From Caldifarciminota bacterium (GTDB taxonomy: Bacteria > Hydrothermota > Tepidihabitantia > SM23-42): DNA of 53,742 bases. Below the pieces are notes generated by a model. It was not told the origin of the DNA, did not search any database, and worked only from the letters and a program-made list of their open reading frames with translations. The stretch covers positions 165,920 to 219,661 of the forward strand of contig CP070686.1 of NCBI GenBank assembly GCA_020353055.1. Direction: 5' to 3'. Made by a program: the position numbers and the translations under genes. Of this stretch, positions 6,942-14,484 are shown one piece after another (position 1 is the stretch's first letter; every line of letters starts with the position of its first letter).

Positions 6942-8597
6942 TTACTCGAATCTGAAATGCTTTTCCGTGAAAAGCCTAATGCATGCATCAACGGCATCAA
7001 CGTCATATATGATACCTTTGTTCTTTGATATCTCCTCGAGCGTGTATTCCAGGCTGTAAGCGGGCCGATACGGACGGTGGGAGGAAATCGCCTCCACGAC
7101 GTCCGCCACCGACAAGATGCGTGTTTCGAGCAGGATGTTTTCCTCGCTTAATCCCTGCGGATAGCCAGAGCCATCGATCCGCTCGTGGTGTTGGAGCACA
7201 ATATCCGAGATCGGCCAGGGGAATTCTATCGCTTTGAGTATATCACTGGCGACTCTCGGGTGCGTCTTGATAATTGTGAATTCAGCCGGGCTGAGACGTG
7301 TCGGTTTACTTAAAATTTCTGAGGGAACTGCTAATTTTCCTATATCATGTAGCATACCGGCAAGCCGCAAGCCGTTCACCTGTTCTTCATTCAAATCCAT
7401 TTCCTGCGCGATGGCCGAGGCGAGAACTGTCACCCGACGCTGATGGTCAGTAGTGTAAGGGTCTCTTTTACCAACTGCCGATGCAAGTGCGTTAACCGTC
7501 TGTTCGAATATCGTCGATAATTTCTTGTAACTTTCCTGTAATTCTTCGGCCGCTTTTCTTCCTTGTGCGCGCGTGTGTAAAGAGACTATACCGTAGGCAA
7601 GGTCGTCGGATAGTTCGGTAAGCAGTTTGACTTCTTCGGCGTCAAAAACATCTGAACCAGCAGAATAGATGTTCAGCGTGCCGAATATGTGATCGTCTTC
7701 TTTGAGGGGAAGCACGATCATCGCAGCATATCCACGTTTCACGGCCTGGCTATGCCACGAAGCCTGAATCGGGTGGGCATCCAGTCGTCTTATAATCTGT
7801 GGCTTTCGTGTGATGATGGCCTCGCTCACTGGTTCACGTTCTTCGGGGGGAAGGCGTATCGCCATGACGTCGAGGTATCCCTGTTCATACCCCGCATGTG
7901 CAAGTGGAAGTACGGGTCCTCTATTGTCGCCGGGTGCCTCGCCGACCCAGGCGAACTTGTACCCGCCGAGATTTACGATTATCTCACAGATATCGGAAAG
8001 TAACTTCTTTTCATCGGTGGCCCGGACGAGAACTTGATCGCACTCGGTCACCACCTTCAATGCACGGTTAAGTTTCTTTAGGAGTTCTTCGGATTTCCTA
8101 CGCTCAGTAATGTCACGGATAATGCCCAGTGTGCCGAGGAATTTTTTATCCGTTTCATCAACTTCCTTATCATAATGCCCCGTTGAACTGACATCACCGA
8201 AGGCAATAACAGTGCCTATCCTTTCGTCCATACCCTGCCGTTTTCTCTTGAGCAGCAACCTTATTTCAAGGTCAGTCGTCTTGCGGTCGCCGGTTCTTCG
8301 TTCGTCAAAGAGTTTTGGAGCATCTTCATCGCCTGTCTTCTTGCCACTATATGCAGGCAGGACATAGTTGCGGGCGAATAATTTTACGTCATCCGGGTGT
8401 ACTATCTTGCTGAAGTGTTCGCCGATAAGTTCCTCGGGTTCATAACCAAGACTGCGCACGGAATCGTTGACGAAAAGAAATATACCTTCAGGATCGATGC
8501 GGTAGACTATATCGGGGAGCGTTTTTACTACTGATAGGTAGCGCTCGACCTGACGTCTGGTAGCATTGTCGTCGCTTATATTGTTATTTGCCTTCAT
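6942..8597 (-). CDS. PAS-GAF-HD-GYP response protein (c-di-GMP phosphodiesterase type)
   Basis: A 551-residue cytoplasmic sensor. Domains in order: PAS (about 20-165, with an Asp/Arg-rich insertion in its second half), GAF (about 180-335), a short coiled linker, and HD-GYP (about 370-540). The catalytic signatures HDIGKLAVPSEIL and HHERIDGSGYP are intact, so cyclic-di-GMP hydrolysis is expected from the family. I chose the ATG at 8597; a TTG at 8621 is in frame but neither has a Shine-Dalgarno. The stop of a 41-codon upstream ORF (TAA) lies one base before the ATG (TAATATG), so re-initiation may set its translation. A paralogue with the same ending lies at 17429. Confidence 0.85.
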   Translation of the reverse strand: MKANNNISDDNATRRQVERYLSVVKTLPDIVYRIDPEGIFLFVNDSVRSLGYEPEELIGEHFSKIVHPDDVKLFARNYVLPAYSGKKTGDEDAPKLFDERRTGDRKTTDLEIRLLLKRKRQGMDERIGTVIAFGDVSSTGHYDKEVDETDKKFLGTLGIIRDITERRKSEELLKKLNRALKVVTECDQVLVRATDEKKLLSDICEIIVNLGGYKFAWVGEAPGDNRGPVLPLAHAGYEQGYLDVMAIRLPPEEREPVSEAIITRKPQIIRRLDAHPIQASWHSQAVKRGYAAMIVLPLKEDDHIFGTLNIYSAGSDVFDAEEVKLLTELSDDLAYGIVSLHTRAQGRKAAEELQESYKKLSTIFEQTVNALASAVGKRDPYTTDHQRRVTVLASAIAQEMDLNEEQVNGLRLAGMLHDIGKLAVPSEILSKPTRLSPAEFTIIKTHPRVASDILKAIEFPWPISDIVLQHHERIDGSGYPQGLSEENILLETRILSVADVVEAISSHRPYRPAYSLEYTLEEISKNKGIIYDVDAVDACIRLFTEKHFRFE

Positions 8598-8598
8598 A

Positions 8599-8724
8599 TT
8601 AGGTGATGGGCTCTGCTGCAAGTTGCATGGAGAGGGTCGATCCGCTCGGGTATGTGATCTGGAAGCAGCAATCTCGGGGAATAGGAATGTCGATTATTGG
8701 CAGATTTTGGGGGGTCCGTAGCAT
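8599..8724 (-). CDS. 41-codon upstream ORF of the HD-GYP gene
   Basis: The ATG at 8724 lies 10 nt after the -10 of the only good promoter upstream of the HD-GYP gene, so the mRNA would begin almost at this codon. The ORF runs 41 codons and stops at TAA, one base before the main ATG. The product is Pro/Ile rich with a CC pair; no domain is recognised. Translation is inferred from position only. Confidence 0.4.
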   Translation of the reverse strand: MLRTPQNLPIIDIPIPRDCCFQITYPSGSTLSMQLAAEPIT

Positions 8725-8734
8725 GATTGGCAAA

Positions 8735-8762
8735 AGTATACTGATTATGCTACTTTTGTCAA
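8735..8762 (-). promoter_or_regulatory. Promoter for the upstream ORF and HD-GYP gene
   Basis: TTGACA (8762-8757), 16-bp spacer, TATACT (8740-8735) on the minus strand, with a predicted start near 8728. The space between this and the divergent promoter at 8901 contains a small nested dyad (GGGCA 8787-8791 with TGCCC 8807-8811, and CAGT/ACTG inside it) that could be an operator. Confidence 0.7.
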
Positions 8763-8900
8763 GAACAAATGCCAATGCATACTCTAGGGCAGTGATATAC
8801 TGTAGTTGCCCGAACGGATGATAATTATACATACGCGAAGATTTCCGTAAGAATAATGCACTAAAACATCCGGCACGTTAGCCTGAAGCGACTGGTCAGC

Positions 8901-8928
8901 TTGACACAGTGAAAGATTGAATTATAAT
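8901..8928 (+). promoter_or_regulatory. Consensus promoter for GYD-domain gene
   Basis: TTGACA (8901-8906), 16-bp spacer, TATAAT (8923-8928). The leader is about 13 nt and carries AGGAGGTGAT directly before the ATG at 8948. Confidence 0.8.
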
Positions 8929-8947
8929 AATACAATCAGGAGGTGAT

Positions 8948-9244
8948 ATGGCAACATACATTCTGGTAACAAAATTATCTCCCGAGTTGACCAGGGATCT
9001 TAAGAAAAGGGCAGAGATCGGTCGCAAATGGATGGAACGCGTCAAAAAGGACTGCCCGGAAGTGAAATTCTTGGGACACTATGCCCTTCTTGGTCCGTAT
9101 GATTTTCTCGATATATATGAAGCTCCAGATGAAGAGACCGCGGCCAAGGTTTCGATGATAAGCCTTTCCGGCGGCGCAACTTCAGCCGAGTCCTGGACCG
9201 CTATCCCATACAAGAAGTTTCTGGACCTGATCAAACATCTTTGA
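8948..9244 (+). CDS. GYD domain protein
   Basis: A 98-residue single-domain cytoplasmic protein. It begins MATYILVTKLSPE and has LGHYALLGPYDFLDIYEAPD in the middle, the Gly-x-Tyr-Asp-Phe core that names the GYD family; these are small ferredoxin-like alpha/beta folds of unknown function related to dimeric alpha-beta barrels. The end, ESWTAIPYKKFLDLI, is also typical. The start is fixed by an excellent Shine-Dalgarno (AGGAGGTGAT). It stands alone with its own strong promoter, so it is probably expressed at high level. No enzymatic role can be assigned. Confidence 0.85.
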   Translation: MATYILVTKLSPELTRDLKKRAEIGRKWMERVKKDCPEVKFLGHYALLGPYDFLDIYEAPDEETAAKVSMISLSGGATSAESWTAIPYKKFLDLIKHL

Positions 9245-9317
9245 TTGAACGAACATAGAGGCGCTGGCTCTGAGATCTGGAGTCGTCGGGGTATTGCGGG
9301 TTTGAGTTGGTGGGATC

Positions 9318-9968
9318 TCAGATCTTCTTGAAGAATTTCGAGAGCCAGCCTTCGTCTTTTGTTGTTTCTTCAATCTTTTGGTGTGGAGGTTTTTTTATTT
9401 CTTTTTTTCCTTCTGCTTTCTCTTTTTTCGGTGAGACTACTTTGACCAGCCCGGAGGAGATCATACCGTAGAAAATCTTCGCAGTTTCGAATTCTGGTAT
9501 GCTTGACTTTCGGGCGATCTGCTTGACCGTCAATATACCATCCACGAAGGAAAGCACTTTCCACTCACGCGGATTCAATTGAATTTTTTCAACTCCTTCC
9601 TGAGGTACTTCCACGATCTCGATGGTAACGTCGAAGGACGGTATCAACTTCTGAATCCTGGTTAATTCATCGATGCGCCGAGCCGCTTCAAGGATAACTT
9701 GTTGAATCGGTAAATCTACTGTATGCTGTGGTATTTCTTCTCCGGGGTTGAATGTGAAGCGTCCCTTTTTCCAGCCCAAAATCGTATCAATGGAAGGTTC
9801 TCCTTGCATTGAATTTGTCTGTGCATGAGCTACTTTCCCGCTTTTGAAACAAACGATGCCAACATCATCTGCTGTTTGGATTCTAAGAACGCCATCTTTC
9901 TGACCCAGCTGAACCAGCTGGAAGACGTCGGTTATTTCAAAATCCTGTAGATCGCCAGCCAGCGACAT
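9318..9968 (-). CDS. DUF4388 (PatA-like N-terminal) domain protein
   Basis: A 216-residue protein. Residues 1-100 (MSLAGDLQDFEITDVFQLVQLGQKDGVL...CFKSGKVAHA) match the DUF4388/PatA-N pattern found in signalling and gliding proteins of many deep-branching bacteria. Residues about 130-180 form a winged-helix-like segment (LNPREWKVLSFVDGILTVKQIARKS). The tail is Lys/Glu rich and ends WLSKFFKKI, a possible amphipathic membrane-binding helix. The ATG overlaps the accA stop by one base (TAATG), so it is translationally coupled and last in the operon. Regulatory role inferred; no ligand known. Confidence 0.75.
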   Translation of the reverse strand: MSLAGDLQDFEITDVFQLVQLGQKDGVLRIQTADDVGIVCFKSGKVAHAQTNSMQGEPSIDTILGWKKGRFTFNPGEEIPQHTVDLPIQQVILEAARRIDELTRIQKLIPSFDVTIEIVEVPQEGVEKIQLNPREWKVLSFVDGILTVKQIARKSSIPEFETAKIFYGMISSGLVKVVSPKKEKAEGKKEIKKPPHQKIEETTKDEGWLSKFFKKI

Positions 9969-10909
9969 TAGGTTTTGTAGACTCCCATGTTTCTGAATTT
10001 CTGGATTCTCGACTGAATTAATTCGGGGATCGGGATACCGACGAGTTCATCGAGGTTTTTTATGACGGCTGACCGGATGTTCTTTGCCGTTGTTTCGTAG
10101 TCCATGTGTGCGCCGCCAACAGGTTCTGGGATCGTTGCGTCGATGATATGCATCGTCTGCATATCCTGAGCAGTCATCTTAAGGGCTTCAGCCGCATCCT
10201 TGTTTTTTGATGCGTCACGCCAGAGTATTGATGCACAACCCTCCGGCGTGATGACTGAGTATACCGCATTTTCCATCATCAGAATCCGGTCACCCAGAGC
10301 TATTGCCAGGGCGCCTCCAGAGCCGCCTTCGCCAAGGATGATGACGAGAATCGGCGTGGGCAGCGTGGCGCACTCAAATAGATTCGAGGCGATGGCCTCG
10401 GCCTGTCCTCTTTCTTCGGCCCCGACGCCTGGAAATGCTCCTGGAGTATCGACCATGGTCACAACCGGCATTTTGAATTTTGCGGCCATTCGCATGATGC
10501 GCATCGCTTTGCGATAGCCCTCGGGATGTGGCATGCCGAAATTGCGCCTTATCTTTTCTTTTGTATCCCGTCCCTTCTGGTGGGCAATGATGGCGATGCG
10601 ATGCTGGTTGATTCCGGCGATGCCCGAGACTATTGCATGGTCATCAGCGAACCGCCTGTCCCCGTGTAGTTCCAGGAAATCGTCGGTTATCAGTTCTATT
10701 ATATCAAGCGGATAGGGTCTTCGCGGATGGCGGGCGAGCTGGACCCTCTGCCATCGCGTTAGATTCGAATATATTGTTTTTTTGAGTTTTTCAGCTTGAG
10801 CTTTCAGACGTTGTATTTCGTCGTCGACTCCCTTGAGGCCGCGTAATTCCTCGATCTTCTTTTCCAATTCGACGATCGGTCTTTCGAATTCAAGCCAGAT
10901 TCCGTTCAC
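9968..10909 (-). CDS. accA: Acetyl-CoA carboxylase carboxyltransferase subunit alpha
   Basis: A 313-residue protein of normal length for AccA, the alpha subunit of the carboxyltransferase that moves CO2 from biotin to acetyl-CoA to make malonyl-CoA for fatty-acid synthesis. The N-terminal helical segment (FERPIVELEKKIEELRGLKG), HPRRPYPLDIIELITDDFLELHGDR, GMPHPEGYRKAMRIMRMAAKF and the oxyanion-hole region GEGGSGGALAIALGDRI are all intact. The start is GTG at 10909, overlapping the upstream TAG (TAGTG). No accB, accC or accD is present in the window. It is cotranscribed with an outer-membrane protein gene and two regulatory-looking genes, an unusual setting. Confidence 0.95.
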   Translation of the reverse strand: MNGIWLEFERPIVELEKKIEELRGLKGVDDEIQRLKAQAEKLKKTIYSNLTRWQRVQLARHPRRPYPLDIIELITDDFLELHGDRRFADDHAIVSGIAGINQHRIAIIAHQKGRDTKEKIRRNFGMPHPEGYRKAMRIMRMAAKFKMPVVTMVDTPGAFPGVGAEERGQAEAIASNLFECATLPTPILVIILGEGGSGGALAIALGDRILMMENAVYSVITPEGCASILWRDASKNKDAAEALKMTAQDMQTMHIIDATIPEPVGGAHMDYETTAKNIRSAVIKNLDELVGIPIPELIQSRIQKFRNMGVYKT

Positions 10910-11742
10910 TACAGGCCTATCTTCAGGGCTATGTTATTGACCATGCCCAGGTTCTTCGGGTAGAAAGAACCGCCGTATTTCACTTCAAGAGCACCGACAG
11001 CAATACTCAGACCAAAACCCGGGTAGAACTCGTCTCTGTAATTCGCCGCAGCGCTTAACGTCAGCCGCTGGTGCACTGGCATTGAAGCACCGATACCGAA
11101 TTCGAACGCCGCGTCGTTGATCAAGTAGCGCAGATCACCGCTGAGTGTCAATTTATTTACTTGTTGAAAACCCCCAACATTCAAACACGCCGGAAGGTTA
11201 ACCTCACCGTTGTTGATCATCATCTTCGTGCCGAAATTCGTTGCGCCGAACGTTATGCCGCTCGTCGCGCTTCGGTAAGCAAAGGCGATGTCCATGGCGA
11301 GTGCATAGTCTGAGTAGATATAGATATTCTCCGTTACGTACTTGAGATTTATACCGATTCTTCCTTGTGAAGAAACATCCACCGATGCACCAAGGATGAG
11401 CGAAAAATCATATGCCCTGTAATTGATCAACGGGTCTTCGGTCGGATAGTCTGGGCGGTATTCTATTTCGCCGTAATCGAAATTGACGATGCCCAATCCA
11501 AAGTGCACTTCTTTGAATTTCTTGCTCAGTGATAGTGAGACGCTCTGCATGCCGAGATAGAATCGGTTGTATGAGCATTGGACAGTATAATTGTCGCCCG
11601 CTTCGAAGTTTGATGGGTTATAGAAAATTGCCTCTTCTCTACTAGCCATGGCAAAGCTCGTTGTAACACCGACCGGTGATGCCGGCATCAACAACGATTT
11701 CACTCCTGCCGCGGCAATTATGATAAGCATAAAGGTATTCAT
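10909..11742 (-). CDS. PorV/PorQ-like outer-membrane beta-barrel protein
   Basis: A 277-residue exported protein. The N-terminus (MNTFMLIIIAAAGVKSLLMPAS) is a signal peptide, then VGVTTSFAMASREEAIFYNPSNFEA, the PorV/FadL-like start in which the N-terminal strands close the barrel. Alternating hydrophobic/polar strands run to the end, which finishes on a short strand after KYGGSFYPKNLG. In FCB bacteria PorV/PorQ proteins belong to type IX secretion; whether this one does cannot be told. The ATG directly follows the upstream TAA (TAAATG). It overlaps the accA start. Confidence 0.7.
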   Translation of the reverse strand: MNTFMLIIIAAAGVKSLLMPASPVGVTTSFAMASREEAIFYNPSNFEAGDNYTVQCSYNRFYLGMQSVSLSLSKKFKEVHFGLGIVNFDYGEIEYRPDYPTEDPLINYRAYDFSLILGASVDVSSQGRIGINLKYVTENIYIYSDYALAMDIAFAYRSATSGITFGATNFGTKMMINNGEVNLPACLNVGGFQQVNKLTLSGDLRYLINDAAFEFGIGASMPVHQRLTLSAAANYRDEFYPGFGLSIAVGALEVKYGGSFYPKNLGMVNNIALKIGL

Positions 11743-12870
11743 TTATTCCTCGATTATTTCAACGTTGGCCCTGGGCAGAGTGACCTTTCTTTTGTCTTCG
11801 AGTTCCACATCCAGGACACGTACTTTGGCTTCGGTGTCGATTTTGGACAATGCCACGGGCAAGTCCACGACCCTGCCGATCAAACCAAAATAAGGTTCTC
11901 TAATTATTCTCACTTTTGTGCCGTTCTCAAGTCCGCTACCGGTTGACAGGTCGGCCGTCTTTTTGGTCACAGCCTTTGTTTCGAGTGGCACGATAAGTTC
12001 CGGCCGCATAACACCCGCCCTTATCTGGGTGGCTCCATTCATTGAAGTCTTGCGGCCAACAAGTGACTTCAGCAGTTCAAAGGTGCGCTCGGCCATGCGT
12101 AACTTGCCAAAGCCTTCTGTTGCGATCAGTGTAATGCCTACGTTTTCCGAACCGGTGATCGCGACCCCTATGTCATACCCCATGAATCTCTTGAGATCTT
12201 GGTCTTCTATGCCGCCAACTACCACGCCTTTTGCACCAACATCACGTGCTTTTTCCAGAGCATCGTATTCAGCTATTGAACCACCGATGATGACTTTATC
12301 CTTGAACGATTTATCGATACTGTCCGGGGTGAGAACGTCATTTGGGTCATCGACTGCCATTGCGATCTCGCCGATGGTTTCGCCGCCGATGCCGAAAATT
12401 CCCTGGATAAAACTACCTGCGGTTCTGATTTCAACGCCCTCTTTTTTTATGATGTCGGTTACTTCACCGTCGATATATGCAATGACCTCAACTGGAATGG
12501 GCGGTTCGCGCAGGATGACCTGGCCGGTGATCTTGGAGATGCTTTCGATTTCGCCTTCAATCGGACTCTTTACCTGTGATTTGAAGAGTCCAAAAAGACC
12601 TTTACTTTGGGCGCAGACCTCTTCTTTACAGCATCTTTCGCCCGGTTTCTTCAACATCACATCGTCAATTTCGGCCGGAAGAACACCCAGCAGGCCTGCG
12701 ACATTGACTGTCTGTACATTGCCCGGTAGATTTGTACGGGCGACGACTTGTTCGGCAGACACCTTGGAGCCTTTTTCTACAACAATTTCTCCAGGTAATG
12801 GAAGGCGGCGTTGTTTGGTCAATACTGTATATGCAAGAACTTTAAGACCCGGAGTATATGCATGTGCCAA
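11743..12870 (-). CDS. Conserved protein with barrel-sandwich N-terminus and C-terminal KOW motif
   Basis: A 375-residue cytoplasmic protein that I recognise only by parts. Residues 20-180 read like barrel-sandwich (biotinyl/lipoyl or RnfC-like) beta structure: LPLPGEIVVEKGSKVSAEQVVA, then VKSPIEGEIESISKITGQVILREPP. There are three close cysteines (80, 81, 86). Residues about 195-285 look like a Rossmann-like unit with many Gly/Val strands. From about 318, TKVRIIREPYFGLIGRVVDLP is a KOW-type motif as in NusG-like and ribosomal proteins. The start is TTG at 12870, fixed by GGAGG six bases upstream. It is first gene of the accA operon. Function unknown. Confidence 0.65.
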   Translation of the reverse strand: MAHAYTPGLKVLAYTVLTKQRRLPLPGEIVVEKGSKVSAEQVVARTNLPGNVQTVNVAGLLGVLPAEIDDVMLKKPGERCCKEEVCAQSKGLFGLFKSQVKSPIEGEIESISKITGQVILREPPIPVEVIAYIDGEVTDIIKKEGVEIRTAGSFIQGIFGIGGETIGEIAMAVDDPNDVLTPDSIDKSFKDKVIIGGSIAEYDALEKARDVGAKGVVVGGIEDQDLKRFMGYDIGVAITGSENVGITLIATEGFGKLRMAERTFELLKSLVGRKTSMNGATQIRAGVMRPELIVPLETKAVTKKTADLSTGSGLENGTKVRIIREPYFGLIGRVVDLPVALSKIDTEAKVRVLDVELEDKRKVTLPRANVEIIEE

Positions 12871-12893
12871 TTTATGCCTCCTTTGATATGACT

Positions 12894-12921
12894 ATATTAA
12901 TCATATTTTCATAGAGGTCAA
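12894..12921 (-). promoter_or_regulatory. Promoter of the KOW protein-accA operon
   Basis: TTGACC (12921-12916), 16-bp spacer, TAATAT (12899-12894) on the minus strand; predicted start near 12887, giving a 17-nt leader with GGAGG. Confidence 0.65.
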
Positions 12922-12984
12922 GAGGATAAAAATATGCGACCGTGATATTGATTAATGCAGGCATGGGTCGGAGGCGCAGCGATG

Positions 12985-13830
12985 CTATCTATTTCGGCGT
13001 CGTTGTATCAACTTTTTTACCTGCCTTAAATTCATAAGGTCTTCCTTCAAATCTGTACGCGGGGTTTCCATGATAATGGGCAAATCTTGCAGGGCAGGAT
13101 GCTGGAGAATATGAGACATGCCTCTGCCGATCTTTCCCTGAGCGATGTGCCAGTGCCGGTCACGATGCGAACCACAATCGGTTTTAGAATCGTTGAGATG
13201 GATCAGAGAAAGCCGGCGCAACCCGACGCTGCGGTCGAATTCAGAGATGGTAGTATTGACTGCCTTCTCAGTACGAAGGTCGTAGCCTGCCGCAAATGCG
13301 TGGGCAGTGTCCAGAACGACACCGACCCTGTCGTCCTGCTCGATACCACCGATGATCTCCTTCAGTTGCCGGAAATCATGACCGAGCTCATTGCCGCTGC
13401 CGGCTGTATTCTCGAGTAGAATCTTTATATCATTCGGGGCTCGGTGAAGTGCTCGGTTGATGCCCCGACTCATCTGCTTCAATCCCCTGGATGGGTCAGG
13501 CGCCGAACCAACATGCATAATAAGGAAGGCAGCACCTATTCTGGCACTCCGTTTCAGTCCATCGACCAGAGAGTCCAGGGAGCGTCTAAATAAAATTCTA
13601 TCCATTGACGCGAGGTTTACGAGATAGGGCATGTGGACGAAGAGAGGCCAGATGTCGTGCATCTCGATCTCCAGTCTGAATAGTGCGATGTCATGATCAT
13701 CAAGTGGGCGGTATTTCCATCCTCTTGGATTGCGTGAGAAAATCTGAATGGTTTCGCAATTGCGCTCTTGAGCCCGGGCAACAACATTCTTAAAGCCGCC
13801 CCTGATCGAAACATGGAAGCCGAATCTCAT
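12985..13830 (-). CDS. nfo: Deoxyribonuclease IV (apurinic/apyrimidinic endonuclease)
   Basis: A 281-residue TIM-barrel AP endonuclease that cuts 5' of abasic sites in base-excision repair. The start (MRFGFHVSIRGGF) and the metal-binding motifs are clear: FVHMPYLVNLAS, LIMHVGS, ILLENTAGSGNELG, VVLDTAHAFAAGYD, LIHLNDSKTDCGSHRDRHWH and PIIMETP supply the His, Glu and Asp ligands of the three-zinc site. The length matches the E. coli enzyme (285). The ATG at 13830 has no convincing Shine-Dalgarno or promoter directly before it. Two GC-rich hairpins lie just upstream, between it and the topA/flavin reductase transcription unit. Confidence 0.92.
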   Translation of the reverse strand: MRFGFHVSIRGGFKNVVARAQERNCETIQIFSRNPRGWKYRPLDDHDIALFRLEIEMHDIWPLFVHMPYLVNLASMDRILFRRSLDSLVDGLKRSARIGAAFLIMHVGSAPDPSRGLKQMSRGINRALHRAPNDIKILLENTAGSGNELGHDFRQLKEIIGGIEQDDRVGVVLDTAHAFAAGYDLRTEKAVNTTISEFDRSVGLRRLSLIHLNDSKTDCGSHRDRHWHIAQGKIGRGMSHILQHPALQDLPIIMETPRTDLKEDLMNLRQVKKLIQRRRNR

Positions 13831-13848
13831 TTCAGAAGATGATTATCC

Positions 13849-13887
13849 CGCCCTTCGGGCGAGGATTCTCGTCCTTCCGGGACGGGA
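13849..13887. terminator. Two adjacent GC-rich hairpins
   Basis: Hairpin 1 pairs CGCCC (13849-13853) with GGGCG (13857-13861) over a TTC loop. Hairpin 2 pairs TCTCGTCC (13867-13874) with GGACGGGA (13880-13887) over TTCCG, with one wobble pair. They lie downstream of the flavin reductase stop on the minus strand and upstream of nfo. A terminator without a T-run or a small dispersed repeat are both possible. Confidence 0.4.
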
Positions 13888-13938
13888 CGGAGATAGCATA
13901 AAAAATGCCAGAGATAAGAAGATATCAAAGTCTGGATG

Positions 13939-14484
13939 CTAGTCTTTCTTATGGATCGATAGGGTATCTGGGTCGATGGTCAGGTACCGGTCTTTACCAA
14001 AATACATGACCGGTTTCACTTTCCTTTCGTCGACGAACCCTTTTTCACGCAGGAATTCTTCATCAATATGTATGCATAGGACCTGGCCGACGAGTAGGAA
14101 ATGGTCGCCGTACTCGTGTAGTGCGTACTTTTTACACTCGTAAACACCATAGCTTGCCGACATTATCACTCCATCCACCTTGTTCGCTGGTTCCGTTGCT
14201 ATCTTGAAGTGTGTAAGTTTCTCGATGTCACGGCCCGATGTGCTGCCCAGTTTGGCGATCAGCCTTGCCTGGTCATGCATCAGGAAATTGACCGTAAAGC
14301 CTTGTTCACCGTTCAGTAACTCGAATGTGTATCTTTTTGGAGATATGAGGACACCATATAAAGGTGGTTCAGCCGAAACCGGAGTGTGCCAAGCAGCTGG
14401 CATCAGGTTTTTCCCGACACCGATCACGGCCACAGCTTGCGGGAAGAGATAGTAGAATTTTTCGAATACCGCGGCGGCAAGCAC
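13939..14484 (-). CDS. Flavin reductase-like FMN-binding protein
   Basis: A 181-residue split-barrel flavin reductase domain protein. The pattern PQAVAVIGVGKNLMPAAWHTPVSAEPPLYGVLISPKRYTFELL matches the FMN-binding core, with GEQGFTVNFL and GDHFLLVGQVL following as expected. Such proteins pass electrons from NAD(P)H-reduced FMN to partners or bind flavin in small oxidoreductases; the partner here is unknown. The GTG at 14484 overlaps the topA TAG (TAGTG), so it is translationally coupled to topA. The link with a topoisomerase has no obvious functional logic and probably reflects compact gene packing. Confidence 0.85.
   Translation of the reverse strand: MLAAAVFEKFYYLFPQAVAVIGVGKNLMPAAWHTPVSAEPPLYGVLISPKRYTFELLNGEQGFTVNFLMHDQARLIAKLGSTSGRDIEKLTHFKIATEPANKVDGVIMSASYGVYECKKYALHEYGDHFLLVGQVLCIHIDEEFLREKGFVDERKVKPVMYFGKDRYLTIDPDTLSIHKKD

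Noticed and set aside
9269-9322. Inverted repeat TCTGAGATC/GATCTCAGA as terminator
   Set aside because: The loop is about 36 nt and the arm overlaps a stop codon; too weak to call.
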